The position numbers and the translations under genes were made by a program. 64,000 nucleotides of DNA from Rheinheimera sp. Lineage in GTDB: Bacteria > Pseudomonadota > Gammaproteobacteria > Enterobacterales > Alteromonadaceae. The DNA is taken from positions 1 to 64,000 of the forward strand of contig NZ_JAVBXS010000100.1 in NCBI RefSeq assembly GCF_030824435.1. The letters run 5' to 3'. Positions 1 through 11,186 of the stretch are shown here, in pieces. The notes beneath the pieces are model-generated. The model was not told the DNA's origin. It was given only the letters and a program-made list of their open reading frames with translations, and did not search any database. Position 1 is the stretch's first letter; each line of letters begins with the position of its first letter.

Positions 1-1134
1 GTTGTTAAAAGCAGCGCCACCCAGCGGGCCTTCAATCATAATATCCAGCGCATTCACAATACGGTCTGGTTTGCCAAAATCGGTTTCCCACGGCTGTTCA
101 AAACCCGGAATCCGTAAGTTCGATACTGAAAAACCAACCAAACCCGCTTTTGGTTTAGAACCAACACCTGTTGCGCCTTCGTCACGAATTTCACCACCAG
201 AGCCAGTGGCAGCGCCAGGGAATGGCGAAATGGCTGTTGGGTGGTTGTGGGTTTCTACTTTCATCAGCACATGAATGTCTTCATGGTGATATTGGTATTC
301 TTGGGAGTCTGGTTTTGGGAAAAACCGGCCGGCTTTTGAACCTTCCATCACGGCAGCATTGTCTTTGTAAGCAGACAACACATAATCCGGTGTTTTTTCA
401 AAAGTGTTTTTAATCATTTTAAACAGCGACTTAGGCTGCTCTACGCCGTCAATGGTCCAGTCGGCGTTAAAAATTTTGTGACGGCAATGCTCAGAGTTGG
501 CCTGCGCGAACATATAAAGTTCGATGTCGTTTGGGTTACGACCCAAAGTTTTGAAGTTGCTGACCAGATAATCAATTTCATCTTCAGCTAAAGCCAGACC
601 TAAGCGGATATTGGCTTCAACCAAAGCTTCACGGCCACCGGTTAAAATATTGACTGATGATAATTGGGCAGGTTCAGCTTTACGGAACAAAGCTTGCGCC
701 TGATCCAGTTCAGTAAATACCGATTCCATCATACGGTCATGTAATAACGCCGCCAGCTGTTTATGTTCATCCGCCGTTAAAGCGCGGCTGGTATCTACAT
801 AATAAGCCAGGCCACGTTCTAACCTGTTGATTTGGTTTAAACCACAGTTATGAGCAATGTCAGTGGCTTTGGACGACCATGGCGAAATAGTGCCTGGTCT
901 TGGCGTCACCAACAGCAAAAATCCTGTTGGTTGATGGCTGGTGATGGTGGGTCCGTAAGTCAGTAATTTATCCAGAACTGTCTGCTGCTGGGCGGTTAAT
1001 TCGCCTACAACATCAGCAAAATGGACAAACTCGGCATAAATTGCAGTGACAGGTAACGCCGCTTTGGCGCATTGATCGATGAACTTTTGAATTCTGAACT
1101 CGGACAGTGCTGGTGCACCACGCAGGATCAACAT
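1..1134 (-). CDS. purL: Phosphoribosylformylglycinamidine synthase, N-terminal part (runs off window)
   Basis: FGAM synthase makes formylglycinamidine ribonucleotide from FGAR, glutamine and ATP in de novo purine synthesis. Reading the minus strand from the ATG at 1134 gives 378 uninterrupted codons to the window edge. They begin [18 protein letters not shown] and include the conserved stretches [21 protein letters not shown] and [10 protein letters not shown], typical of the N-terminal and first AIRS-like domains of the large single-chain PurL. The gene is cut by the window boundary, so the C-terminal amidotransferase domain is not visible. It diverges from mltF across 152 bp, the arrangement also found in Escherichia coli. 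No clear PurR box was seen in that gap. Confidence 0.97.
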   Translation of the reverse strand, partial: MLILRGAPALSEFRIQKFIDQCAKAALPVTAIYAEFVHFADVVGELTAQQQTVLDKLLTYGPTITSHQPTGFLLLVTPRPGTISPWSSKATDIAHNCGLNQINRLERGLAYYVDTSRALTADEHKQLAALLHDRMMESVFTELDQAQALFRKAEPAQLSSVNILTGGREALVEANIRLGLALAEDEIDYLVSNFKTLGRNPNDIELYMFAQANSEHCRHKIFNADWTIDGVEQPKSLFKMIKNTFEKTPDYVLSAYKDNAAVMEGSKAGRFFPKPDSQEYQYHHEDIHVLMKVETHNHPTAISPFPGAATGSGGEIRDEGATGVGSKPKAGLVGFSVSNLRIPGFEQPWETDFGKPDRIVNALDIMIEGPLGGAAFNN

Positions 1135-1286
1135 AGGCTTTTTTCCCGTGGGTTGAACGTCGATGGAACCTCAAATCAGGCGCTGCATTATATAGAAGAA
1201 CCAACACAAAGGGTATGAGTAAAAACTGACGACAAGGCGGATTTTTGATATAACTGGCGGCTCAAATTTGGTGAAGGCAAAAAATA

Positions 1287-2783
1287 ATGCGTTGGAAACT
1301 GCTGTTGATAGTGCTGATTCTGAGTCTGGCTGCTTGTACGCCAGCGCCAGAGCCTATGCATTTACATCAGATTTATCAACGCGATAGCATTAGAGTGGGC
1401 ATCTTAAACGGCCCTACCAGTTATTATGTCACCGCCGATGGCGCCACAGGTTATGAGTATGAACTGGCGGTGGCCCTGGCCGACAAACTGGGGGTGAAAT
1501 TAGATTTGGTTCCCAGCTTTCATTTAGAAGAATTATTGGAAAAACTGCGTACCGGTCAGGTTGATGTGATTGCATCCGGCTCCACTGTTTCAGAAAGTCT
1601 GCGTCAGCAATACCGTTTGGCGCCGGCCTATCAATGGAGTGACGAAGTACTGGTATTTCGTCAAAGTGACAAAAAGCCCAAATCACTGGATGAACTTGCC
1701 GCCCCTGTGGTGGTGTTAAAAGGCTCAAGTCAGGCCGAAACTTTGCTGCATAAACAAAAAGAGCTGCCTGAGCTTGCCATTCAGTTAAATGAAACCGATG
1801 ACGCCACTGAGTTATTACAACAAGTGGCAGACGGCAAAATTCAATACACTGTCGCCGACTCGCATTTATTGGCCATTAATCAACGTTTTTATCCCAACCT
1901 TGGCACGGCCATGGTGTTAAAAAGTCAGCAACCGGTGGCCTGGTTATTGGCCAAAAATAATGACGACTCTTTAATGAGTGTGCTGGTGGAGTTTTTTGGC
2001 CGCAGTTACGAAGGCGCTGAGTTATTAAGTTTAGAAGATAAATATTTTGGCCATGTCAGGCGTTTTAACTACGCCGATACGCTGGATTATATTGAAGCTA
2101 TTGATAAAACCCTGCCGCGTTACCGTGCTTTATTTGAACAACATTCCGGCAATTTAGACTGGCGTTTGCTGGCCGCAATTGCTTATCAGGAATCACGTTG
2201 GGACCCCAAAGCACGCAGCCCACAAGGTGTAGTGGGCATGATGATGTTAACAGTGAACACCGCCAATTTAATGAAAGTCACCAGCCGGGTTGATGCAGCG
2301 CAAAGTATCAGAGGCGGCAGTAAATACCTGCAAAAGTTAATCGACCGTATACCGGAGAGGGTTCAAATGCCGGACCGGCTTTGGTTTGCTTTGGCTGGCT
2401 ACAATATTGGTTATAACCACGTGGAAAGCGCCCGCATGCTGACTGAAAAAGATGGTGCCGACCCTGATAAATGGGCAGAAGTAAAACAACGTTTGTCATT
2501 ATTACGCCAACGCAAATATTACAGCCAGACCCGTACCGGTTACGCCAGGGGCGATCACGCTGTTTATTATGTGGAAAATATCCGCCGTTATTTTGATACC
2601 CTGCTGTGGGTGGATGAGAAAAAACAGGCCGAGCTCAAAGTTCAGCAACAAAAACAGAAGCTTGCGGAAGAATATAGCGAACAGCTTGAAGCTGCTGCCA
2701 ATAAACCTGTGGTGAAAGACCATAAAAAACCAGCCAAAACCGGCAACCAGACTGATAAATCAGGCCCTGGCAGCAAAAATTAA
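1287..2783 (+). CDS. mltF: Membrane-bound lytic transglycosylase F
   Basis: MltF cleaves peptidoglycan glycan strands to 1,6-anhydromuramoyl products at the inner face of the outer membrane. The 498-residue protein starts with a lipoprotein signal (lipobox LAAC, Cys17, followed by Thr, which suits outer-membrane sorting). A solute-binding-protein-like domain follows (about 30-265), then a C-terminal SLT domain (about 280-460). The catalytic Glu is Glu302 in IAYQESRWDP, followed by GVVGMMMLT. The last ~50 residues are a charged, Lys-rich tail. Length is close to the ~518 residues of the E. coli protein. The start has GGTGAAGG just upstream. It sits between purL and tadA as in enterobacteria. 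Confidence 0.96.
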   Translation: MRWKLLLIVLILSLAACTPAPEPMHLHQIYQRDSIRVGILNGPTSYYVTADGATGYEYELAVALADKLGVKLDLVPSFHLEELLEKLRTGQVDVIASGSTVSESLRQQYRLAPAYQWSDEVLVFRQSDKKPKSLDELAAPVVVLKGSSQAETLLHKQKELPELAIQLNETDDATELLQQVADGKIQYTVADSHLLAINQRFYPNLGTAMVLKSQQPVAWLLAKNNDDSLMSVLVEFFGRSYEGAELLSLEDKYFGHVRRFNYADTLDYIEAIDKTLPRYRALFEQHSGNLDWRLLAAIAYQESRWDPKARSPQGVVGMMMLTVNTANLMKVTSRVDAAQSIRGGSKYLQKLIDRIPERVQMPDRLWFALAGYNIGYNHVESARMLTEKDGADPDKWAEVKQRLSLLRQRKYYSQTRTGYARGDHAVYYVENIRRYFDTLLWVDEKKQAELKVQQQKQKLAEEYSEQLEAAANKPVVKDHKKPAKTGNQTDKSGPGSKN

Positions 2784-2825
2784 CCAAACAAAAACTGTAT
2801 CTGCACTGTTAGCCATCAAGCCAGC

Positions 2826-2854
2826 TTGAGATAAAATGCAACGCTGTTTATAGT
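2826..2854 (+). promoter_or_regulatory. Sigma-70-type promoter of the small basic gene
   Basis: TTGAGA at 2826-2831 and TATAGT at 2849-2854 are separated by exactly 17 bp. A transcript would begin near 2861, about 25 nt before the ATG of the 55-codon gene. The position after the mltF stop suggests an independent transcription unit. Confidence 0.6.
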
Positions 2855-2886
2855 GGCGGGCTGTCATACCGGAGCTGGAGTGCTGA

Positions 2887-3054
2887 ATGCTCAAACGTAA
2901 AAGACCCAAAATGTTAAGAAAACGCCGCATTATGGATGTTGGCGCAGTACGTCGTCGTATTAAACGTAATGTGGCTGTGATGAAACTGCATCGCAGACAA
3001 CGTAATTTCCAGACTATCCTGCACACCGAACAACAAAACGAAGCTGCGTGCTGA
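2887..3054 (+). CDS. Small arginine/lysine-rich protein, 55 aa, unknown function
   Basis: I do not recognise this gene. The frame from the ATG at 2887 encodes 55 residues beginning MLKRKRPKMLRKRRIMDVG and ending NEAAC. It has 12 Arg and 6 Lys against one Asp and two Glu, so it is very basic; it has no signal peptide or membrane segment. Support for expression: GGAG at 2877-2880 six nt before the ATG, and a near-consensus promoter with a 17-bp spacer just upstream. It lies alone between the convergent mltF and tadA ends. The composition suggests binding to RNA, DNA or ribosomes, but that is inference. A minus-strand frame overlapping it lacks such signals. Confidence 0.6.
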   Translation: MLKRKRPKMLRKRRIMDVGAVRRRIKRNVAVMKLHRRQRNFQTILHTEQQNEAAC

Positions 3055-3063
3055 AATTTTGTG

Positions 3064-3666
<603 letters not shown>

Positions 3667-3792
3667 CTATTTTCTGGTGAAGTTGCCAAAGAGCTCAGAC
3701 ACCAGCTTTTGCAACACATTGTTTTCATTGAGTTATAACTTTGGTATAACAATTGCTATTCTTCAAATCATTTCAACAAGAAGGGAAACATC

Positions 3793-4011
3793 ATGGGTGT
3801 ATTTGATATTGGTTTTGTCGCAGTAGTTCTGGCTTTTGCCTATGCATTTTATGAACAACGTAATAAAACGAAAGTGAAGTTACAAAATGCCGGCGCCGGC
3901 AGTGAAGCATTACAGCAAGAAATTGCAGATTTAAAACAGCGGGTTGCAACGCTGGAAGCCATAGTGACCGACAAATCTTATAACCTGAAACAACAAATTA
4001 GCCAGCTTTGA
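3793..4011 (+). CDS. Small membrane protein with coiled coil, PspB-like
   Basis: A 72-residue protein with one N-terminal membrane segment (about 4-20, GVFDIGFVAVVLAFAYAF) and a charged helical C-terminal half with heptads (about 41-70, EIADLKQRVATLEAIV). This layout and the RVATLEAIV-type ending resemble phage-shock protein B, a regulator of the PspA/PspF envelope-stress response. However, no pspA, pspC or pspF is nearby, so the name is only a comparison. AAGAAGGGAAAC precedes the ATG, and a strong hairpin terminator follows 23 bp after the stop, so the gene is probably monocistronic. Function unknown; a structural membrane peptide is equally possible. Confidence 0.8.
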   Translation: MGVFDIGFVAVVLAFAYAFYEQRNKTKVKLQNAGAGSEALQQEIADLKQRVATLEAIVTDKSYNLKQQISQL

Positions 4012-4033
4012 GCCAAGCGCAAGAGCAAAAAAC

Positions 4034-4057
4034 AAAAGGAGCCTGAAGGCTCCTTTT
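4034..4057. terminator. Bidirectional terminator between the PspB-like gene and guaA
   Basis: AAAAGGAGCC-TGAA-GGCTCCTTTT forms a 10-bp stem. T-rich tracts lie on both sides (TTTTACGTTTTT on plus; GTTTTTTG on minus), serving two converging genes. Confidence 0.85.
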
Positions 4058-4099
4058 ACGTTTTTACGCAGATGATGGCAATAGCCGCCAATACCGGCT

Positions 4100-5677
4100 T
4101 TATTCCCACTCAATGGTCGCTGGTGGTTTACCGGAAACGTCGTAAACCACACGGGAAATGCCGTTTACTTCATTGATGATGCGGTTCGACACATGACCCA
4201 GCAGCTCGTATGGCAGGTGTGCCCAGTGCGCAGTCATAAAGTCGACGGTTTGTACTGCACGCAGAGAAACCACCCAATCGTATTTACGACCATCACCCAT
4301 CACACCCACTGATTTTACCGGCAGGAATACAGTAAATGCCTGGCTGACTTGCTCGTACCAACCGGATTTATGCAATTCTTCAATAAAAATCGCATCGGCT
4401 TTACGCAATAAATCACAATATTCTTTTTTCACTTCACCCAGCACCCGAACCCCTAAACCAGGGCCAGGGAAGGGGTGGCGGTACAGCATGTCGTATGGTA
4501 AACCCAGTGCCAGACCTACTTTACGCACTTCGTCTTTAAACAGCTCACGCAGCGGCTCAACCAGACCCATCTTCATTTCCGCAGGCAGGCCACCAACGTT
4601 ATGGTGTGATTTAATCACATGGGCTTTGCCGGTTTTAGAAGCAGCAGATTCAATCACATCCGGATAAATCGTGCCCTGGGCTAACCATTTGGCATTGGTT
4701 AATTTTTTCGCTTCTTCATCAAATACTTCCACAAAAACACGACCAATGATTTTACGTTTGGCTTCTGGTTCTGCTTCTGACGCCAAAGCATTCAGGAAAC
4801 GATCTTCAGCTTTGACATGAATAATGTTCAGACCAAAATGGTCACCAAACATATCCATCACTTGCTGGCCTTCGTTTAAACGCAATAAACCGTTATCAAC
4901 AAAAACACAGGTCAGGTTTTTGCCGATAGCGCGGTGCAGCAGCATGGCCACTACCGAAGAGTCAACACCACCGGACAGGCCTAAAATGACCTGATCGTCA
5001 CCCACTTGTTTTTTGATGTTGGCAATAGCGTCATCAATGATGGTGGCTGGGGTCCAGAGTTTTTCACAACCGCAGATATCAACAACAAACTGTTCCAGCA
5101 TGCGCAAACCCTGACGGGTATGGGTCACTTCAGGGTGGAACTGTACACCGTAGAATTGCTTGGTTTCATTGGCCATAGCGGCATGCGGGCAAGTTGGCGT
5201 TTGGGCAGTGGTAACAAAACCAGCTGGAATTTCAACAACTTTATCGCCGTGGCTCATCCAGACGTCCAATAAACCGTGGCCTTTGTCATTCACGTGATCT
5301 TCAATGCCGGCAAACATCGGGTTATTGGCAATAATTTCTACCTGCGCATAACCAAATTCACGTTTGTCAGAGCTGGCAACTTTACCACCTAACTGCTCGG
5401 CCATGGTTTGCATGCCATAACAAACGCCTAATACCGGCACATTGGCTTCAAACACATACTGCGGCGCACGCGGTGAACCGGCTTCGGTCACACTCTCAGG
5501 GCCGCCAGATAAAATAATACCGGTCGGGTTAAATTCAGCGATTTGTTCAGCTGTGACATCCCAGGCCCAGAGTTCACAATAAACGCCAATTTCGCGGACA
5601 CGACGCGCGATTAACTGGGTATATTGCGAACCGAAGTCGAGGATCAGAATACGGTGGAAATGGATATTTTTGCTCAT
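4100..5677 (-). CDS. guaA: GMP synthase (glutamine-hydrolysing)
   Basis: GuaA aminates XMP to GMP using glutamine and ATP, the last step of guanine nucleotide synthesis. The 525-residue product has an N-terminal class I glutamine amidotransferase domain with the triad Cys86 (VLGVCYGMQ), His181 and Glu183 (QFHPEV). The ATP pyrophosphatase P-loop is LSGGVDSS at 234-241, followed by the C-terminal dimerisation domain. Length equals that of E. coli GuaA. It lies downstream of guaB in the same direction but 254 bp away, because a repeat element and a hairpin occupy the gap. Co-transcription with guaB is likely but not shown. Confidence 0.98.
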   Translation of the reverse strand: MSKNIHFHRILILDFGSQYTQLIARRVREIGVYCELWAWDVTAEQIAEFNPTGIILSGGPESVTEAGSPRAPQYVFEANVPVLGVCYGMQTMAEQLGGKVASSDKREFGYAQVEIIANNPMFAGIEDHVNDKGHGLLDVWMSHGDKVVEIPAGFVTTAQTPTCPHAAMANETKQFYGVQFHPEVTHTRQGLRMLEQFVVDICGCEKLWTPATIIDDAIANIKKQVGDDQVILGLSGGVDSSVVAMLLHRAIGKNLTCVFVDNGLLRLNEGQQVMDMFGDHFGLNIIHVKAEDRFLNALASEAEPEAKRKIIGRVFVEVFDEEAKKLTNAKWLAQGTIYPDVIESAASKTGKAHVIKSHHNVGGLPAEMKMGLVEPLRELFKDEVRKVGLALGLPYDMLYRHPFPGPGLGVRVLGEVKKEYCDLLRKADAIFIEELHKSGWYEQVSQAFTVFLPVKSVGVMGDGRKYDWVVSLRAVQTVDFMTAHWAHLPYELLGHVSNRIINEVNGISRVVYDVSGKPPATIEWE

Positions 5678-5696
5678 ATCAACCTTGTGTCGGTAG

Positions 5697-5718
5697 CTGG
5701 CCAGTTAACACTGGCCGG
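5697..5718 (-). promoter_or_regulatory. guaA: Hairpin in the guaA leader
   Basis: On the minus strand GGCCAGT-GTTA-ACTGGCC is a perfect 7-bp stem with a four-base loop, about 20 nt upstream of the guaA start. No U-tract follows, so it is not a typical terminator. It could affect mRNA processing or translation; role unknown. Confidence 0.5.
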
Positions 5719-5777
5719 AAAAACCACGCTGGCACGCACCAGCGATAAAAACCACACCAGCATAGCTGCCAGCGCTT

Positions 5778-5928
5778 TATCCCCATCATCCCTGAAGCCG
5801 CGGGGGCTGCTTTCACTCACTGGGAAACCAGCCGCCCTATCGCATAACTCACTACGCTCATGGGTCGGACTGGCGTTCCAGAACCGTTCAATTGCCGCCT
5901 ACCCGCATCATCAATGATTTAGGGGATA
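5778..5928. repeat. Intergenic hairpin repeat element, copy A
   Basis: A 151-bp element between guaB and guaA, bounded by imperfect inverted ends (TATCCCC at left, GGGGATA at right). It shares blocks with copy B at 28654-28826 in the same order and orientation: CTGAAGCCGCGGGGG, the arm ACTGGCGTTCCAG, GCCTACC, and TCAATGATTT. Its centre can fold, with CTGGGAAACCAGCCGCCC (5820-5837) pairing imperfectly with the arm at 5862-5881. It holds no reading frame. It ends 3 bp before the guaB stop. Size, inverted ends and two copies suggest a MITE-like or REP-like element. Confidence 0.7.
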
Positions 5929-5931
5929 TCA

Positions 5932-7473
<1,542 letters not shown>

Positions 7474-7504
7474 TCACAACGCATTTTTTACTTTTGTGGT
7501 AGAT

Positions 7505-7520
7505 TAGCAAAAGTTTTCGT
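7505..7520 (-). promoter_or_regulatory. Candidate PurR operator in the guaB/xseA gap
   Basis: TAGCAAAAGTTTTCGT matches 13 of 16 bases of the palindromic PurR consensus ACGCAAACGTTTTCGT. It lies 104 bp upstream of guaB and 27 bp upstream of xseA. E. coli guaBA is PurR-regulated, which supports the reading. Whether this organism has PurR cannot be seen here. Confidence 0.5.
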
Positions 7521-7546
7521 TAAAGCGCTTTGCCAGAACCCCAGCT

Positions 7547-8887
7547 ATGCAACAAGCCGATATCTACACAGTTTCCCGGTTAAACTCCGAAGTTCGCCTC
7601 ACCTTAGAGCTGCAATTCCGTCAGTTATGGCTGGTCGGTGAAGTGTCAAATTTTGTCGCTGCCAGCTCAGGTCACTGGTATTTTTCACTGAAAGATCAAG
7701 CGGCTCAGGTCAAAGTTGCGATGTTTAAAACCACCAACCGCAACGCCACTTTTACCCCACGCAATGGCCAGCAAGTGATGGTGCGTGCCCGCATCAGCGT
7801 GTACGAACCCCGTGGTGAATATCAGTTATTGGCCGATTTTATTGAACCGGCCGGTGACGGATTATTACGACAACAATATGAACAACTGAAAGCCAAATTG
7901 GCCGCCGAAGGTTTATTTGCACCTGAGCGGAAAAAACCATTGCCGCTAAACGCCCAAAAAATTGGTGTGATCACCTCACCAACAGGCGCTGCTATCCGCG
8001 ATATTCTGACGGTGTTAAAACGCCGTGCGCCAGGTATTGAAATTGTTATTTACCCCTCTTTGGTGCAAGGTGCTCAGGCTGCCAGCGATTTAACTGCTGC
8101 GCTGAATCATGCCATCCGCCGCAATGAATGTGATGTTTTAATCATCGGCCGTGGGGGTGGTTCATTAGAAGATATGTGGTGTTTTAACGACGAAACGCTG
8201 GCCCGTACTATTGCCCATTGCCCCATTGCTATTGTCAGCGCTGTTGGCCATGAAATTGATTTTTCCATCAGCGATTTTGTGGCAGATTTACGTGCTGCCA
8301 CCCCTTCGGCAGCGGCTGAACTGGTATCACCGGATCAACAACATCAGCTTGCTACTTTATTGCAATTAAAACAGCGTCTTAGCCAAAGCATCAGGCAAAA
8401 GCTCGGACAAAAAGCCCAGCAGTTTTTACATCAGCACAGTAAATTGCAGTTATTACACCCGGCCAGACGTTTGCAACAGCAACAACAACGGTTGGATGAA
8501 TTGCAAATCCGCTTGCAGCAGTCGGTGTTACATAAATTACAGCAAAGCCAGCAACAGCTTCAGCTGCAACAAAAAGCTTTGTGGTTATTGTCGCCGGAGC
8601 AACAACTCAAACGGCAGCAACTTAAACTGCAACAGTTACAGCAGCGTTTAGAACGTGGCTTTAGCCAGCAGCTGGCGAAAAAACAACAAAGCTGGCAGGC
8701 ACTTAGCCGCGAGCTGCATACCGTCAGCCCGCTAGCCACCTTACAACGGGGTTATAGTATTGTGTTTGATGCAAACAACACTGTGGTGAAATCTGTATCC
8801 CAGCTGCAACAAGGTGATTTAGTGCAGATGAAACTGGCGGATGGTGAGGTTCAAGCGCAAATTAGCGCAGTCAAGCCACAACAATAA
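7547..8887 (+). CDS. xseA: Exodeoxyribonuclease VII large subunit
   Basis: XseA with XseB forms exonuclease VII, which degrades single-stranded DNA from either end. The 446-residue protein has an N-terminal OB-fold (about 1-100, QLWLVGEVSNF and GHWYFSLKD). The catalytic core follows with IGVITSPTGAAIRDI, IIGRGGGSLEDMW and VSAVGHEIDFSISDFVAD. A long glutamine-rich coiled coil (about 265-395) matches the region that recruits XseB subunits. The C-terminal LATLQRGYSIV block is family-typical. It is divergent from guaB, as in E. coli. xseB is not in the window. Confidence 0.97.
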   Translation: MQQADIYTVSRLNSEVRLTLELQFRQLWLVGEVSNFVAASSGHWYFSLKDQAAQVKVAMFKTTNRNATFTPRNGQQVMVRARISVYEPRGEYQLLADFIEPAGDGLLRQQYEQLKAKLAAEGLFAPERKKPLPLNAQKIGVITSPTGAAIRDILTVLKRRAPGIEIVIYPSLVQGAQAASDLTAALNHAIRRNECDVLIIGRGGGSLEDMWCFNDETLARTIAHCPIAIVSAVGHEIDFSISDFVADLRAATPSAAAELVSPDQQHQLATLLQLKQRLSQSIRQKLGQKAQQFLHQHSKLQLLHPARRLQQQQQRLDELQIRLQQSVLHKLQQSQQQLQLQQKALWLLSPEQQLKRQQLKLQQLQQRLERGFSQQLAKKQQSWQALSRELHTVSPLATLQRGYSIVFDANNTVVKSVSQLQQGDLVQMKLADGEVQAQISAVKPQQ

Positions 8888-8928
8888 CAGCAACAAGTAT
8901 AAAAAAGCCGGCAACATTAGCGCTGCGC

Positions 8929-9447
8929 TTATTTCCGTTGCTGCAGAAAAGTTTGCAGCAATAACACCCGCTCTGATCTGTTAAACAGCTGGTACAGTTC
9001 CAGCCAGTCTAACGCTGTCATCCAGGGCAGTTGATGGCGCCATTCAACTTGTTCTGGCCTGAACTGCCAACACTGCTGCTGATGTTGTTTTACTCTGATG
9101 CCCGCCATTAAATCCACTTCAGTGCCATCCGTCGCGACAAAACGGGCAAAAGCTTCACTTTGGTATTCCGGGTGTGGGGCCACTTCAATGGGGGTCAGCA
9201 CATGGCCTAGCGCAGCTGCTATCAAAGAGAAATCTTTGAGGCTGCAGACTAAATCCAGATCCCGGGCTTTGGTTAATAAACCAAGTTCCATTAGCAATAA
9301 ACTGCCGCCAATACCAAATTGCAAACCGCTTAAAGCCGGAGTGAGTTGTCTGGCAAGCTGAAAAGGCGCACTTTGCAGCAGAAGCTGAGGAGTTGCCGGC
9401 TCGCAGGTCAAAGGTTCGGTTGATGTAGAATGATTAGCTGTCGTCAT
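8929..9447 (-). CDS. Orphan nucleotidyltransferase-fold (Pol-beta-like) protein
   Basis: A 172-residue protein I cannot assign to a named family. It shows the signature of the MNT/Pol-beta nucleotidyltransferase fold: GGS at 47-49 followed 14 residues later by D63-L-D65, then a third acidic residue on a later strand (VDLM, Asp112). The pattern hGGS-x13-DxD...hDh is what binds metal and nucleotide in this superfamily. Antitoxin/toxin nucleotidyltransferases (AbiEii/MNT), adenylyltransferases and uncharacterised COGs share it. It lies alone, starts at an ATG at 9447 with no strong Shine-Dalgarno, and has no partner such as HEPN next to it. Confidence 0.75.
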   Translation of the reverse strand: MTTANHSTSTEPLTCEPATPQLLLQSAPFQLARQLTPALSGLQFGIGGSLLLMELGLLTKARDLDLVCSLKDFSLIAAALGHVLTPIEVAPHPEYQSEAFARFVATDGTEVDLMAGIRVKQHQQQCWQFRPEQVEWRHQLPWMTALDWLELYQLFNRSERVLLLQTFLQQRK

Positions 9448-9574
9448 TTTGCTTACCTGTTACATCCGGTTATTTCCAACATCAGCACAAAGTACAGCCT
9501 GATCAATCACTTTTGCTGCTGTTGAAGTGTTGTGCTTTTGTTCAGCCTTTGTTTGAGAAGAAAGACGACAAAAC

Positions 9575-9600
9575 AAAAAACCGCCAGCAGGCGGTTTTTT
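9575..9600 (-). terminator. Rho-independent terminator after der
   Basis: AAAAAACCGCC-AGCA-GGCGGTTTTTT, 16 bp beyond the der stop. The stem is GC-rich and the minus strand continues in T residues. Confidence 0.85.
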
Positions 9601-9616
9601 ACTTTCCAGCCGCCTG

Positions 9617-11095
9617 TTAACCAGGCTGACCAGGTTTCTTTTTATTCGCCAGATTTGCCCGCGCTTTTAAAATACGTTCACGTTTATATTGCTGGTTTGG
9701 CGTTAAGGTATTACGACGCTCGGCAAATGGGTTATCACCACCACGGAATTCCACCCGCACCGGTGTGCCCATCATCTGCAACGACTTACGGAAGTAGTTC
9801 ATCAGATAACGTTTGTACGAATCCGGTAAATCTTCGACCTGGTTACCGTGAATAACAATCAGCGGTGGGTTATAACCACCGGCGTGAGCGTATTTCAGCT
9901 TGACCCGACGGCCTTTCACCAATGGCGGCTGGTGATCTTCCTGCGCCATGGTCATTATTTTGGTCAAAAGCGCGGTGCTGACACGGCGGGTGGCAGAATC
10001 AAAAGCTTCTTCTACCGATTCAAACAAATTACCGACACCAGAGCCATGCAAAGCAGAAATAAAATGCAAACGGGCAAAGTCGATAAAACCTAAACGACGG
10101 TCAAGTTCACGTTTGACTTCATCTTTGATGCTATCGTTTAAGCCGTCCCATTTATTCACAGCAATAACCAGAGAACGACCGGCGTTCAGCACAAAACCTA
10201 AAATGCTTAAATCCTGATCAGAAATACCCTGTTGTGCATCCAGCACTAAAATCACCACGTTGGCATCTTCAATGGCTTGCAGCGTTTTCACCACTGAGAA
10301 CTTCTCAACAACGTCATCAATTTTGCCACGACGACGTACACCGGCAGTGTCAATCAGGGTGTATTTACGCTCGCCCCGCTCCATCGGAATATAAATAGAG
10401 TCACGGGTGGTGCCTGGCATATCATAAACAATGACCCGCTCTTCACCGAGAATACGGTTGGTTAAGGTGGATTTGCCCACATTAGGCCGGCCAACGATGG
10501 CCAATTTAATATGTAAATCACGCGCCAGTTTTTCTGCTTCTTCATCCACAGGTTCCAGTTCTTCCCCTGCTTCAAAAGCAGCTAAACGGGCTGCTTGTTG
10601 TTCAGACAACAAAGGCACTAAAGCACGTTGCAGTAAGTTGGTGACACCACGGCCATGCGCTGCTGCTATTGGGTACACTTCACCAATACCCAGGCTGTAA
10701 AAATCAGCAATTGCAGTGTCGGCGTCTAAACCATCGGTTTTATTGGCCACCAAAAACACTGTTTTATTGATTTTGCGAATGTGATTGGCAATAGCGCTAT
10801 CGGCACCGTTGACACCGGTACGGGCATCGACCATAAACAGCACAATGTCGGCTTCGTCGATGGCGCGCAGTGATTGTTCGGCCATTTCCAGCTCAATACC
10901 TTCTTCACTGCCGTCGATACCACCGGTATCCACCACAATAAATTCCAGGCCTTCGTAATCGACAGAGCCGTATTTACGATCCCGCGTCAACCCCGGAAAA
11001 TCCGCCACTAAAGCATCGCGGGTGCGGGTGAGACGGTTAAATAATGTAGATTTGCCGACATTAGGACGGCCAACCAGGGCGACTACCGGTAACAT
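9617..11095 (-). CDS. der: Ribosome assembly GTPase Der (EngA)
   Basis: Der is a double-G-domain GTPase needed for 50S subunit maturation. Both P-loops read GRPNVGKST (residues 9-17 and 202-210). NKTD (118-121) and NKWD are the G4 motifs of the two domains, followed by a KH-like C-terminal domain ([18 protein letters not shown]). The linker between the G domains is acidic ([12 protein letters not shown]). At 492 residues it is of normal size. It is last in the rlmN-to-der block but separated from bamB by a terminator and a hairpin-rich leader, so it is probably transcribed separately as well. Confidence 0.98.
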   Translation of the reverse strand: MLPVVALVGRPNVGKSTLFNRLTRTRDALVADFPGLTRDRKYGSVDYEGLEFIVVDTGGIDGSEEGIELEMAEQSLRAIDEADIVLFMVDARTGVNGADSAIANHIRKINKTVFLVANKTDGLDADTAIADFYSLGIGEVYPIAAAHGRGVTNLLQRALVPLLSEQQAARLAAFEAGEELEPVDEEAEKLARDLHIKLAIVGRPNVGKSTLTNRILGEERVIVYDMPGTTRDSIYIPMERGERKYTLIDTAGVRRRGKIDDVVEKFSVVKTLQAIEDANVVILVLDAQQGISDQDLSILGFVLNAGRSLVIAVNKWDGLNDSIKDEVKRELDRRLGFIDFARLHFISALHGSGVGNLFESVEEAFDSATRRVSTALLTKIMTMAQEDHQPPLVKGRRVKLKYAHAGGYNPPLIVIHGNQVEDLPDSYKRYLMNYFRKSLQMMGTPVRVEFRGGDNPFAERRNTLTPNQQYKRERILKARANLANKKKPGQPG

Positions 11096-11116
11096 GTAAA
11101 TTCCTCAATACTCAGG

Positions 11117-11186
11117 GCTACCTGATACAGGTAGCTGGATTTTTACCCTTTGGGGTAAAGTGCAGCAGCATGCTGCCTGATACAGC
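11117..11186 (-). promoter_or_regulatory. der: Hairpin-rich 5' leader of der
   Basis: Between the bamB terminator and der are three small inverted repeats: GCTACCTGATACAGGTAGC at 11117-11135, TTTACCC-TTTG-GGGTAAA at 11142-11159, and GCTGCC-TGATACAGC near 11172-11186. The first and third share the motif CTGTATCAGGYAGC on the minus strand. This looks like a structured leader; no known riboswitch class was recognised. Confidence 0.4.

Noticed and set aside
2760-3026. 88-codon minus-strand frame opposite the small basic gene
   Set aside because: No Shine-Dalgarno or promoter on that strand; the plus-strand frame has both.
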